Positions 35,264 through 44,500 are shown, numbered from the stretch's first letter. The stretch: 47,520 nucleotides of DNA from DASWIG01 sp965371445 (GCA_965371445.1 CBDUYN010000066.1:1-47520); one strand, 5' to 3'. Program-made: numbers and translations. Notes: generated from the sequence alone by a model not told the origin.

Positions 35264-38200
35264 ATGCCCGTTTCCTCGCGACCGGCCGACGACCGTCAGA
35301 AGCTTCTCCAGGTGGTGCGCTCCATACGCAACCGCTGGCGGCTCAAGGTGGCGCTTCGCGGTTTCGCTCTTCTGGTCCTCGTCGCCGCGGCGTTTCTTCT
35401 CGCCGCCGGCTACGTGATCGACGTCTCCCGTTTTGACGCCACCACGGTGCGCGTGGCCCGGTGGCTGGCCTACCTGGTCTTCGCGGCAGTAGCGCTGCGC
35501 TTCCTGGTGCGCCCGCTCCTGCGTCGAGTGAGCGACGAGCGGGTGGCGCTCTACCTCGAGGAGAACGAGCCCACCCTGAACGGCCGCCTGCTAAGCGCCG
35601 TCGAGCTGGGAGGCGAGGAACAGACGAGCCTCTCTCCGGCGCTTTTCGAGCGGCTCGTCCGTTCCGCGGTGGAGGAGTGCGGCAAGGTCGAAGACGGAAA
35701 ACGCGTCGAGCGCCGTCACCTCTGGCGTTCCTCGGGGCTCCTCGCCGGTTCCGGTGCCTTCGGTTTCGCCCTCTTTCTCCTCGGCCCTTCCTTTCTCCAC
35801 AACACGACGCCGCTTCTCCTCAATCCCTGGGAGGAATCCGGCGTGCGCAATCCCTACGCCGTCCTGGTGGAGCCGGGCGACACCCTGCTCGCCCGGGGCG
35901 CCGACCTGAAGGTGGTGGCACGGCTTCAGGGCTTCGACGCCGCCGACGTCGAGCTCGTGGTGCGCGCCGGCGACGAGCCATGGCGCCGCTGGTCGATGCT
36001 TCGGGAGGACGAGGCGAACCTCCACACGTTGATGCTCTTCGACCTCCGGGAAGCGACCGAGTACTTCGTGGAATCAAGCGGTGTCAGCTCCCCGGTCTTC
36101 CGGGTCGAGGTGGTCGAGCTGCCCTACGTGGAGGAGATCGACCTGACCTACCACTTTCCGTCCTACACGGGGCTCGATCCGCTGGAGCAACCCGGCTCGG
36201 GCGACGTCGCGGCCCTTGTCGGCACCGAGGTCGCCCTGGTGGTCGAGGCGACGATTCCGGTTCCCGGCGGCGCCGTCGAGCTGGGCTCGGGCGAGGTCCT
36301 GCCGCTTACCGTCGGCGAGGACGGAAAGCTTCGCGGCTCGCTCACCGTGGGCGAGCCGGGGAGCTACCGCATCCTCCTCGACGGCGATCAGGGGCGCCGG
36401 GTGGCGTCGCCGGACTACGTCATCGATCCCTTTACCGACCAGCCGCCGGTGCTGCGCCTCGCGAGGCCGGGGCGCGACCTCCAGGTCACGAGCCTCGAAG
36501 AGGTGACGGCGGAGATCAAGGCGCAGGACGACTACGGCGTACGCCGGCTGGAGCTCGTCTACTCGGTGGGCGGCGGCGGCGAGAAGACTATGGTCCTCTA
36601 CGAGGGCCGCCCGGGCCGCAAGGACTTCGTCGGCATGCACACCCTCTATCTGAGGAGTGGGAGCTTCAACCCGGCGACCTCGTCTCCTACTACGCCCGTG
36701 CCGTCGACGGCTACGACGGCAGCGGGCGCCCCGGCGGCCGGCGTACCGGCGGCCGGCGTACCGGCGGCCGGCGTACCGGCGGCCGGCGTACCGGCGGGAC
36801 GGTTTCCGACATCTACTTCCTCCAGATCCGTCCGTTCGACCGCAACTTTCGCCAGGCCGACCAGGGAGGCATGCCGGGGCAAGGAGGAATGGCCGGTCCG
36901 CAGCTTGCGGAGCAGCAGCGCATGATCGTCGCCGCGACGTTCAAGTCTCAGCGGGACCGCAAAAGCTCGGGCGAAGAGACCTTCCTCGGCGATCTCGCCA
37001 CCATCGCCTTCTCGCAGGGCCGTTTGCGCGAGCAGGTTATGCAAGTCGTCGAGCGCTTGGCGGGCCGCGGTCTCCCCGGGGACGGCTCGCCCGTGGCCAC
37101 GATGGCCGAGCTCCTGCCCCAGGCGGCCGAGCAGATGAGCGTGGCCGAGGAGAAGCTGGGCGAGAACCGTCCCGACCTGGCGCTCGGACCGGAACAGAAG
37201 GCCCTGCAGCACCTGCAACGAGTCGACGCGCTCTTTCGCGACATCCAGGTGGCTCGGGGGCAGCAGGGGGGTGGTGGCGGCGGGCAAGGATCGATCAGCG
37301 ACGAGCTCGCCGACCTTTTCGAGCTCGAGATGGACCGGTTGAAAAACCAGTACGAGCAGGTGCAGCGCAGCAACCTCCAAAAAGCCGACGAGGCGATCGA
37401 CGAAACCCTGGAGAAGCTCCGGGAGCTGGCCCGACGCCAGCAGCAGGAGAACGAGCGCATGCGGGCGCGGTTGCAGCAAGCCGACGCACAGCAGGCCGGC
37501 TCGTCGGGAGAGTCGCAGCGTCAGCTGGCGCAGCAGGCCGAAGAGGTGGCCCGCAAGCTCGAGCGGCTGGCGCGTCAGGAGTCGTTGCCGGAGCTTGCCG
37601 AGACCGCACGCCGGCTGCGCGAGGCGGCCGAGGAGATGCGTCGTGCCGCCGCCTCCTCCGAGCGGGCGAGCGAGGCGCTCGGAGCGACGGCCCTGGAGCA
37701 GTTGCGCCAGGCGCGGCGTGAGCTGAAAAAGAACCGCTCGGGCCGTCTGGAACGCGATACGCAGAGAGCCTTGGAGCAAACCCGCCGTCTTCGTCAGCAG
37801 CAGGAGCGCATGGTCGAACGCGTCGAACGCCTCGATCCCGACGGTCCGGAGCGTGAAGCGGCCTTGAGAGACCTCTTCGAGGCCAAGGAACGTATGGGGT
37901 CCGAGGTGGAAGGCCTCGAACGAGAGCTCGACCAGATGTCGCGCGATGCCCGGCGCGACCAGCCGGAGGCGTCGCGCCGGCTCCAGGAGGCGGCGCGAGG
38001 GATCCGCGACGACAAGATCCGCGACAAGATTCTCTACTCCCGGGGTGTCGTCGAGCAGCGTTCCAAGGACTACGCCTTGAACTTCGAGGAGCACATCGAA
38101 GCGGCGCTCTTGCAGCTGGAAGAGCGGCTGGAAGGGGCGGCGGGCTCGATCGGCGAGAGCCGTGAGGAGCGGCTGGGACGGGCGCTTGAGGAAACGCGCG

Positions 38201-38661
38201 AGGTGGTGACGGCGCTCGAGACGGTGGAGGAGCGTCTTCGCGCGGGCGCTCAGAGCGAAGAGACGAGCCCCGGAGGCCGACCGCGAGAGGGGATGGGGAC
38301 CGGGCGCATCCGTCCCCGCGATCTGCGTCAGCTCGGACGCGAGCTCGCCGAGCGGCGCCTTCAGCTGGAGAGGCTTCGCGACGAGCTGCGCCGCGAGGAG
38401 ATCGATCCCGCGGAGCTGGAGCGGATCATCGACAGCCTGCGCGGTCTGGGCACTGGCGACGAGCTCGCCGAGCCCGAGGCGGTCGCCGTCCTCGAGCGGG
38501 AGGTCGTCCAGGGGTTGAAGGAGTTTGAGTACAGCCTGCGCCGTAGCCTCGGTTCGGGCGAGGACGAACGCCTCTTGCAGGTGAGCGACGAGGACGTGCC
38601 GGACGGGTACGAGGAGATGGTCGATAAGTACTACAAGGCGTTGGCGGAGGAGAAGCGCTAG
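35264..38661 (+). pseudogene. DUF4175-like membrane/coiled-coil protein, broken by a single-base frameshift near 36652
   Basis: Two TM helices lie near the N-terminus (about 27-48 and 65-83), followed by beta-rich extracytoplasmic domains. Long Gln/Arg/Glu-rich coiled coils fill most of the second half, ending at 38661. The reading frame from ATG 35264 is sound to LHTLYL-like codons at 36650-36652. From 36652 the sense sequence continues in the -1 frame (GAG GAG TGG; EEWELQPGDLVSYYARA). Restoring one G gives a single protein of about 1130 aa. No slippery heptamer is present at the junction. It may be a recent inactivation or a base error; both halves keep protein-like composition. It follows the BatA gene. 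Confidence 0.8.
36731..36798 (+). repeat. Four tandem 15-bp repeats inside the DUF4175-like gene
   Basis: CCGGCGGCCGGCGTA is repeated four times without change (36731-36790), with a partial fifth copy. In the sense frame it encodes GGRRT units. The period is a multiple of three, so copy-number change would not shift the frame. It lies about 80 nt after the frameshift. Confidence 0.9.
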
Positions 38662-38678
38662 GTGAAATCACGGTATTC

Positions 38679-38707
38679 ATCCCCAATGCCCATGACGGGG
38701 ATATAAG
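38679..38707 (+). promoter_or_regulatory. Possible promoter with an inverted repeat before the glycosyltransferase gene
   Basis: ATCCCC (38679-38684) and GGGGAT (38697-38702) form an inverted repeat next to TATAAG (38702-38707), which resembles a -10 box. No good -35 is seen. It lies 36 nt before the glycosyltransferase ATG. Weak evidence. Confidence 0.3.
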
Positions 38708-38742
38708 TAAGGATCCAAACTCCGACGTCTCGCGAGGTGATC

Positions 38743-40287
38743 ATGTCGATCTCGAAGCCGCAATTGCGTTCCTACTGGCCTTTCGTCCTCTTCCCGGGCC
38801 TGAAGCTCCTCATCCACCTCTTCACGATCCCCGGCTACGGCATCTTCCGCGACGAGCTCTACTACCTGGCGTGCAGCGACCGGCTTGCCTTCGGCTACGT
38901 CGACCAACCGCCGTTGTCGATTTTCGTGCTTTGGCTGACTCGCGGGTTGCTGGGGGAGAGCCTCTGGGCGATCCGGCTGGTGCCGGCGCTCGCCGGGGCG
39001 GCGACGGTCCTCCTCGTCGGGTGGATCGCGCGGCAGCTGGGCGGCGGACGCCTCGCCCAGGCCCTGGCGATGACCGCGGCGATCGCCGCGCCGATCTACC
39101 TGGCACTCGACCACTTCTACTCGATGAACGCCCTCGACATCCTGTTCTGGACGGCGGCGGCCTCCGTCCTCCTGCGGCTGCGCGAAGACGACAGCCTGCG
39201 GACGTGGCTTTTGCTCGGTCTCCTCCTCGGTTTGGGGCTCAACAACAAGATCAGCGTCCTGTGGCTGGGCTTCGGACTCGCCGCCGGCCTCTTGCTGACC
39301 GAGGAGCGGCGCTCGCTCAAGACTGCGGGGCCGTGGGTCGCCGCCGGCGTGGCTTTCGTTTTCTTCTTGCCTCACGTGATCTGGCAGGCTCTTCACGGCT
39401 TCCCGACGCTGGAGTTCATGGCCAACGCCACCGGGCGCAAGATGGTCGAGGTCTCGCCGGTTCAGTTCGCGGCCGGCCAGGTCGACATGCTGAGGTTTTC
39501 GGTGGCGGGTCTCGCCGTGCTCGGGCTCGTAGTCCTGCTGGCGGCTCCCGGAGGGCGCTTCTTTCGCCTCCTGGGTTGGATCTACGTGGCGGTCTTTTTA
39601 CTGTTGACCCTGAGCGGCGCAAGCCGTGCCGGGTACCTGGCCCCCGCCTACACCTGGCTCCTGGCGGCGGGTGGCCTGGGATTCGAGCGGCTGCTGGAGC
39701 GCATTCGGAGGCCGCGGTGGCGTTTTGCGATCGCCGCGCTGGCGTTCGTGCTGCTGGTCGCCGAAGGCGCGGTGGTCGCCCCCTTCGGCCTGCCGATCCT
39801 GCCTGTCGAGTCCTACGTCGCCTACGCCCGTATGCTGGGCGTCGGTCCGTCGACGGCGGAACGTAAGGAGCTGGCCGAGCTGCCGCAGTTCTACGCCGAC
39901 ATGCACGGCTGGGAGGAGAAGGTGGCGGCCGCCCGCCAGGTGGTCGCGGATCTGCCCGAGGACGACCGCGGGCGAGCCTGTCTTTTCACTTTCAATTACG
40001 GCGTCGCGGGGGCTCTGGAGCACCTCGGTGGCGGTGAGCTGCCGCCGGTCGTGAGCGGCCACAACAGCTACTGGCTGTGGGGTCCCGGCGAGTGCACCGG
40101 CGAGGTGGTGATCTTCATGGGCGGCGACGCGGAAGAGCTCGGCGAACGGTTTGCTTCCGTGGAGCACGTGGCCACCGTCGACTGCGGCTATTGCATGCCC
40201 TACGAGAACCATCAGCCGATCTTCGTGGCCCGTGATTCCCAGGGGGACCTGGCGGAGGCCTGGCCTGGTTTGAAGCACTACGACTGA
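38743..40287 (+). CDS. GT39/ArnT-type membrane glycosyltransferase, 514 aa
   Basis: The polytopic membrane protein has the first-loop signature YGIFRDELYYLACSDRL followed by GYVDQPPLSIFVLWL, as in dolichyl-phosphate-mannose mannosyltransferase-like (PMT_2/GT39/GT83) proteins that use polyprenyl-phosphate sugars at the outer face of the membrane. About ten hydrophobic segments are visible up to residue about 345, then a soluble C-terminal domain of 170 aa with several Cys (CLF, ECTG, CGYC). The acceptor is unknown. ATG 38743 has GAGG 5 nt upstream; GTG 38737 is also in frame. Its 3' end overlaps the convergent kinase gene by 10 bp. Confidence 0.87.
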   Translation: MSISKPQLRSYWPFVLFPGLKLLIHLFTIPGYGIFRDELYYLACSDRLAFGYVDQPPLSIFVLWLTRGLLGESLWAIRLVPALAGAATVLLVGWIARQLGGGRLAQALAMTAAIAAPIYLALDHFYSMNALDILFWTAAASVLLRLREDDSLRTWLLLGLLLGLGLNNKISVLWLGFGLAAGLLLTEERRSLKTAGPWVAAGVAFVFFLPHVIWQALHGFPTLEFMANATGRKMVEVSPVQFAAGQVDMLRFSVAGLAVLGLVVLLAAPGGRFFRLLGWIYVAVFLLLTLSGASRAGYLAPAYTWLLAAGGLGFERLLERIRRPRWRFAIAALAFVLLVAEGAVVAPFGLPILPVESYVAYARMLGVGPSTAERKELAELPQFYADMHGWEEKVAAARQVVADLPEDDRGRACLFTFNYGVAGALEHLGGGELPPVVSGHNSYWLWGPGECTGEVVIFMGGDAEELGERFASVEHVATVDCGYCMPYENHQPIFVARDSQGDLAEAWPGLKHYD

Positions 40288-41189
40288 GCTCGCCGCAGAA
40301 GGTCTCGCGCCAGAATCACCGCTCCGAGAGCCGGTTGGTCCACGAGTCGTTTCACCCGCGCCTGCGGCAGGCCGAGGCGTTCTTCGAGCCGCCCGAAGAG
40401 GCTTGGGCAGGCCTTGAAGGCGCCGCCTGCCACCACCAGGGGATAGGAGTCCTCGAATTGAAGCTTGCGGTCGACGGCCTGGACCGTGCGAGCCAGGTGC
40501 CAGGCGGCTTCGTCGAGGAGCTCTTCGGCCGCGGCGTCGCCGGCGTCGGAGGCCTCCTGGACGAGTGGCGCCAGATCGGCCACCCGGTAGCGAAAGAGCT
40601 CATGGTCATAGAACCACCACACGAGCCCGGCCGGGACCTCGAGGTCGAGCCGTTTGGCGAGCATGTCGGCGAGCGCCGTCTCCGGTCCGCGGCCGTCGGC
40701 GGCCCGGATGGCGCGGCGCAGAGCGGCATGTCCGAGCCAGTAGGCCGAGCCCTCGTCGCCGAGCAGGTAGCCCCAGCCGCCGGAGCGCGCCGTCTGGCCG
40801 GCCGCGTTGACGCCGTAAGCGATCGATCCGGTCCCCGACACGAGGACGATTCCCGTCCGCTCGTCCTGGGCGCCGGCCACGAGCGCGACGTAGGCGTCGG
40901 GTTCGATGCGGACCGACCAGCGCAGCCCCAGCCGGCGCAGCACGCCCTCGATGACCCGTTTCTCCTTGGGCCTCGCCACCCCGGCCATGCCGAGGCAGAC
41001 CGCGGAGATCGGCTCGGGAGGGTCGAGGGCCTCCAACACCTCGTAGAGGACTTTCTCGACGCCGAGCTCGCCCTGGACGTGGAGGTTGGCACCGCCGCCC
41101 TTGGCCTCGGCGCAGATACGGCCGGTCTCGTCGGCCAGCAGGCCGATGGTCTTGGTCCCGCCGGCGTCGATCCCCACTACGTAGCGCAC
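40278..41189 (-). CDS. BadF/BadG-family N-acetylglucosamine / N-acetylmuramic acid kinase
   Basis: The 303-aa ASKHA-fold sugar kinase has the phosphate-1 motif GIDAGGTKTIGLLAD, phosphate-2 region VLVSGTGSIAYG and SGGWGYLLGDEGSAYWLGH, the hallmark of the BadF/N-acetylglucosamine kinase family. Members phosphorylate GlcNAc, MurNAc or glucosamine. Divergence from murQ, which acts on MurNAc 6-phosphate, favours MurNAc/GlcNAc phosphorylation in cell-wall recycling; this is context inference. Start GTG 41189. The 3' end overlaps the convergent glycosyltransferase gene. Confidence 0.88.
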   Translation of the reverse strand: MRYVVGIDAGGTKTIGLLADETGRICAEAKGGGANLHVQGELGVEKVLYEVLEALDPPEPISAVCLGMAGVARPKEKRVIEGVLRRLGLRWSVRIEPDAYVALVAGAQDERTGIVLVSGTGSIAYGVNAAGQTARSGGWGYLLGDEGSAYWLGHAALRRAIRAADGRGPETALADMLAKRLDLEVPAGLVWWFYDHELFRYRVADLAPLVQEASDAGDAAAEELLDEAAWHLARTVQAVDRKLQFEDSYPLVVAGGAFKACPSLFGRLEERLGLPQARVKRLVDQPALGAVILARDLLRRAQS

Positions 41190-41284
41190 GAGAGGATTCT
41201 ATCCTGCTCGCAGCCCGGTGACACCCGGGGCTTCAGCCCCGGGAAATAGGGAGTGCTCTTGGCAGCTGAGATAAGCTGCATCCG
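41190..41284. promoter_or_regulatory. Divergent kinase/murQ intergenic region with two hairpins
   Basis: Two palindromes stand here. An 8-bp stem CCCGGGGC/GCCCCGGG with TTCA loop occupies 41224-41243. GCAGCT/AGCTGC with a 6-nt loop occupies 41262-41279, directly before the murQ ATG, where no Shine-Dalgarno is seen. The second could be an operator or could mask the murQ start. The first resembles a dispersed GC-rich palindrome. Confidence 0.5.
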
Positions 41285-42199
41285 ATGACCGAGCACCACG
41301 AGCCAAGCCGCTGGCGTTCGCTTCTCACCGAGACGCGCCATCCCTCGACCCGGAAGCTGGACACCTTCACGAGCGAGGAGGTCGTCGCGGCAGTCCTGGA
41401 CGAGGACCGCCGAGGCCTCGACGCCGCCAAGGCACACCAGGGCCAAATCGCCCAGGCGGCGGACTGGGTCGCCGAGACGCTCGCGCGGGGCGGCGACGTC
41501 GTCTTCGCCGGTGCCGGGACGAGTGGCCGGCTAGGCGTCATCGAAGCGGCCGAGTGTCCGCCCACTTTCGGCAGCGACCCCGGACGGATCCGTGCGGCGA
41601 TCGCTGGCGGCGACGACGCGGTCTTCCGTGCCCAGGAAGGCTCCGAGGATCGGGAAGAGGACGGCCGGGAGGCCGTGCGCGGCCTCGGCGAACGGGACCT
41701 CCTGGTCGGGCTCTCGGCGAGCTCGGTCACGCCCTACGTCCGCGCGGCGCTCGACGAGGCCCGCCGGCAGGGAACGCGGACCGTGCTGCTGACCTGTGCC
41801 GCGCCGAGCGGGCTTACCGAGCACGCGGACCTCGTCCTGGCCTTGGAAACAGGACCCGAGGTTTTGACGGGCTCGACGCGCCTCAAGGCGGGCTCGGCCA
41901 CCAAAGCCGTCCTGAACGCCGTCACTACCGCCGCTATGGTGCGTCTCGGCAAGGTCTACGAGAACCTGATGGTCGACTTGAGGCCGGGCTCGGCCAAGCT
42001 CCGGGATCGCGCTGTGCGAATCGTCCAAGAAGCGGCCAGAACGTCGACGGAGGAAGCGGAGGAGGTCTTGAGAGCCGCGGACGGTGAGGTCAAGACCGCC
42101 GTCGTCATGAAGCGTTGTCAGGTCTCCGCCGCCGAGGCGAAGCGGCGCCTGGAGGCTACCGGTGGGCATCTCCGACAGGCGCTCGAAAAGTCCGAATAG
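41285..42199 (+). CDS. murQ: N-acetylmuramic acid 6-phosphate etherase MurQ
   Basis: The 304-aa SIS-domain enzyme has the diagnostic VVFAGAGTSGRLGVIEAAEC followed by PPTFG (catalytic Glu in the EAAE stretch), plus GLSASSVTPYV and GSTRLKAGSATKAVLNAVTT. A C-terminal helical domain (about 245-300) is present as in full-length members. MurQ cleaves the lactyl ether of MurNAc 6-phosphate to GlcNAc 6-phosphate and lactate during peptidoglycan recycling. ATG 41285; divergent from the sugar kinase. Confidence 0.95.
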   Translation: MTEHHEPSRWRSLLTETRHPSTRKLDTFTSEEVVAAVLDEDRRGLDAAKAHQGQIAQAADWVAETLARGGDVVFAGAGTSGRLGVIEAAECPPTFGSDPGRIRAAIAGGDDAVFRAQEGSEDREEDGREAVRGLGERDLLVGLSASSVTPYVRAALDEARRQGTRTVLLTCAAPSGLTEHADLVLALETGPEVLTGSTRLKAGSATKAVLNAVTTAAMVRLGKVYENLMVDLRPGSAKLRDRAVRIVQEAARTSTEEAEEVLRAADGEVKTAVVMKRCQVSAAEAKRRLEATGGHLRQALEKSE

Positions 42200-42558
42200 G
42201 CGAGGGACGCCGGATACCCCCATGTCTGTTTGCCCTTCCTAGGAACAAACCCGTTATCGCCTTGTTTCCGCCTCTGCTCGACGCTCTCTTCCGAGAGGCG
42301 GCTTTAGCCGTCTTTTCATCTATAGCACGGGCCTTTAGGCCCGTTGCGGACGTCGGCCGTGTCTCGACCGACCGACGTGCCTCGACGCACCGCCGGAGCT
42401 CGTGCCGCGCCCACCCGAGCCGGGAGAGGCCATCGCCATGTCGCGTCAACGCGACGACGGTGTGACGCTCAGCTGGCGCATCCTGGAGATCGGCGGGCAT
42501 TCCTGGGGCGGGCTCTTACAGAGCGTGCTAAGCTTGATGCCACTGGACGGGAAGCACG
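42200..42558. other. 359-bp intergenic region
   Basis: No gene is supported here. It holds the degenerate palindromic repeat at 42297-42400. The sequence CTTACAGAGCGTGCTAAGCT near 42515-42535, just upstream of the toxin gene, may contain its promoter, but no box is convincing. Confidence 0.5.
42297..42400. repeat. Degenerate copy of the palindromic repeat at 36-181
   Basis: The run from GGCGGCTTTAGCCGTCTTTT through TATAGCACGGGCCTTTAGG and CCCGTTGCGGA matches the left arm of the 36-181 element. Weaker similarity continues into its spacer (CGTGCCTCG shared). The right arm is missing or eroded, so the long inverted repeat is lost. The core CGGGCCT/AGGCCCG hairpin remains. Confidence 0.75.
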
Positions 42559-42843
42559 GTGTTTATCGACGACTTCATCTGGCTTCCCGAGATCATCGAA
42601 AAGCTGGCAAGCAAGCACCATGTATCCCAGGACGAAGCCGAGGAAGTGTTCTTCAACCGCCCCAGGTTCCGCTTCGTCGAAAGCGGCCACCGGGAAGGTC
42701 AGGACGTGTACGCGGCGACCGGTCAGACAGACGCGGGTCGCTATCTCGTCGTCTTCTTCGTCTTGAAGCCCGGCAATACAGCGCTACCCGTCAGCGTCCG
42801 CGAGATGGACAAGAAAGAGCGCAAAAGGCATGAGCGAAAGTAG
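42559..42843 (+). CDS. BrnT-like toxin (type II toxin-antitoxin)
   Basis: The 94-aa basic protein has the BrnT/DUF4258 pattern. A short N-terminal strand (DDFIWLPEII) precedes a helix with KHHVSQDEAEEVFFNRPRF, then strands GQDVYAATGQTDAGRYLVVFF and a C-terminal VSVREMDKKERKRH, where BrnT has its SAR-x-KER motif. BrnT toxins are RelE-fold ribonucleases. The toxin-first order and the following CopG gene fit the family. Start GTG 42559; the preceding GGACGGGAAG is a fair ribosome site. Confidence 0.82.
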   Translation: MFIDDFIWLPEIIEKLASKHHVSQDEAEEVFFNRPRFRFVESGHREGQDVYAATGQTDAGRYLVVFFVLKPGNTALPVSVREMDKKERKRHERK

Positions 42844-43099
42844 CGACACCCGACGCACCAGCATATCCCAGGCAGCTTCCGTCGAGGAGATCGCCGAGTT
42901 CTGGGACTCCCACAGCCTGGCGGACCATTGGGACGAGACCCACGAGGTCGACGTCGAGGTTCGGGCGGAACGCCGGCGCCGTGTCACCCTGGCGCCCCAG
43001 GTCTACACGGAGGTCGAAGAGTTGGCCCGTCGACAGGGGATCTTGCCGGAAACGCTGGTCAACCTCTGGCTGGTGGAGCGCCTCCGGAAGGTGAGCTGA
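42830..43099 (+). CDS. CopG-family antitoxin partner
   Basis: The 89-aa protein begins with a toxin-binding segment typical of the CopG/BrnA-type group (SVEEIAEFWDSHSLADHWDE). It ends in a ribbon-helix-helix: RRRRVTLAPQVYTEVEELA then LPETLVNLWLVERL. It would neutralise the toxin and autoregulate the operon. ATG 42830 lies 14 nt inside the toxin gene, so the two are translationally coupled. Confidence 0.85.
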   Translation: MSESSDTRRTSISQAASVEEIAEFWDSHSLADHWDETHEVDVEVRAERRRRVTLAPQVYTEVEELARRQGILPETLVNLWLVERLRKVS

Positions 43100-43150
43100 G
43101 CAACCAGAGGAAGGGCTCCATGCACCGAGATCTCCTACGTCGGCCACGCT

Positions 43151-44500
43151 TCAGCGGACCAGTCGAGTCTCGGGATAGGCCGAATACCAACCGAACCAGA
43201 AGGCCCGGTGAGCCGGCAGACGCCGAAGCCGCTCTCCCGTCTCTGATTCGAGGGCGTCCTCGTCGAGCGTCCAGGTCACTCCGTCCTGGTCGACCACACT
43301 GTGCTGCCGATCCCACCGCTTGAAGCTCCGTCCTCCGGTCTCGTAGACCCGATGGGCACCCGAGCGGTCGGTGAGGACGACGAAGGCCGTGTCTTCGACC
43401 TGATCGTGATAGAGCGGGTTTTTCTCCAGGGTTCTCGCCGCGATGGCGAGAGGCTTGTCGGGACGCAGCAGGAGGGCCAGGATCTCCGCCTTGTTCTTGA
43501 GACGACGGTCGAGCTTCGGCACCGGAAACATCAGCTCGTCGGTGGCGAAGTAGTCGCGGTAGGCCGCTCCCTCGGAGTAGTCGCGCTCGTATCCGGTGTC
43601 GAGCGCGAGCACCAAGGTGTCGGGATGACGCCGCCGCCACTCGCCCCAGGTCGTGGTCACGACGCCGCGCCGCTGAAGCTCGATGTCGCGGTCGGCCAGC
43701 GGCCCGACGACCGGCCGGCCCCACAGGCTGCTCCACAGCGACTGGGTGTCGCGGTCGTACATGAGCTTGTTGGACCGGTAGAGAAAGCCGCTCGTGCCGA
43801 GGTGGTGCTCGACGCCGTCGTGGAGCGTCTCGAAGAGGACCATGCTGCCGCAGAGGGGGCAGTAGACCCCGGCCACCGGCACCCCGCCGACGGTGTCGAC
43901 GAACATCTCGTGCCAGGCCAGGATGCGCTTCGGGTAGGCGCGCGCGTCGCCCTTGATCTCCAGGGCGAAAACGACGTTCTTGTCGTCGAGGTAGGTGGCC
44001 TCCGCGGCGCCGATCATCTTGGGGGAACGGAGCGGCGGAATGCCGTCCTGCGGCACGCCGCCCCAGGAAACCTCGTCGAGGCGGATGCGGGTGGTGCGCT
44101 CGGAGCTGAAATAGCCCTGGAATTTCTGGTCGATCAAGCCGTAGAGCGCGGCTTTGAATTCCGGGTACTCCGGATGGAGCTTGCGCTCCCGGCTCCATTG
44201 CCATTTCCACCAGGCGTTGACGTCCTGGCCGTGGCCCTGTCCGGTCCTGCGGTCGACGAGCTCTACGAGGCGTCCGGCGAAGGCGCGGTCGCGGCTCAGG
44301 CGGGCGACCTCGAGGAGCATGGGGACGAGCTCATTCTGCCAATGCTTGTCGATCCGCCGGAGAGCGTCCTTACGGACGTCGCCGGAGAGGAGCTGAAGGA
44401 AGTCCTCGGCGCCTACCGGCGTCTTGGTCTCGGTTTGGGCGAAGGCACTTACCGGCAAGAAGAGGATCCACAGGACGGCGAGAGAGCGCGTAGACGTCAT
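43151..44500 (-). CDS. DUF3179 domain protein, exported, 449 aa
   Basis: A signal peptide (SLAVLWILFLPVSAFAQ) opens the protein. Residues about 160-440 match DUF3179, with VYCPLCGSMVLFE carrying a CxxC, GTSGFLYRSNKLMYDR and SLWSSLWGRPVVGPL as family markers. The family's activity is unknown; the CxxC suggests metal or redox chemistry. The N-terminal 150 residues are helical. ATG 44500 overlaps the stop of an upstream remnant (ATGA). It faces the toxin-antitoxin pair, 51 nt away. Confidence 0.85.
   Translation of the reverse strand: MTSTRSLAVLWILFLPVSAFAQTETKTPVGAEDFLQLLSGDVRKDALRRIDKHWQNELVPMLLEVARLSRDRAFAGRLVELVDRRTGQGHGQDVNAWWKWQWSRERKLHPEYPEFKAALYGLIDQKFQGYFSSERTTRIRLDEVSWGGVPQDGIPPLRSPKMIGAAEATYLDDKNVVFALEIKGDARAYPKRILAWHEMFVDTVGGVPVAGVYCPLCGSMVLFETLHDGVEHHLGTSGFLYRSNKLMYDRDTQSLWSSLWGRPVVGPLADRDIELQRRGVVTTTWGEWRRRHPDTLVLALDTGYERDYSEGAAYRDYFATDELMFPVPKLDRRLKNKAEILALLLRPDKPLAIAARTLEKNPLYHDQVEDTAFVVLTDRSGAHRVYETGGRSFKRWDRQHSVVDQDGVTWTLDEDALESETGERLRRLPAHRAFWFGWYSAYPETRLVR

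Noticed and set aside
36640..36665. Programmed -1 ribosomal frameshift in the DUF4175-like gene
   Set aside because: No X XXY YYZ slippery heptamer at the junction. A missing base explains the sequence more simply.
36731..36798. CRISPR-like array
   Set aside because: The 15-bp units abut with no spacers and lie in a coding frame, so this is a simple tandem repeat.
42402..42833. 143-codon frame overlapping the toxin gene
   Set aside because: It covers the toxin in another frame, and its translation there is Arg/Ser/Gly-rich shadow.
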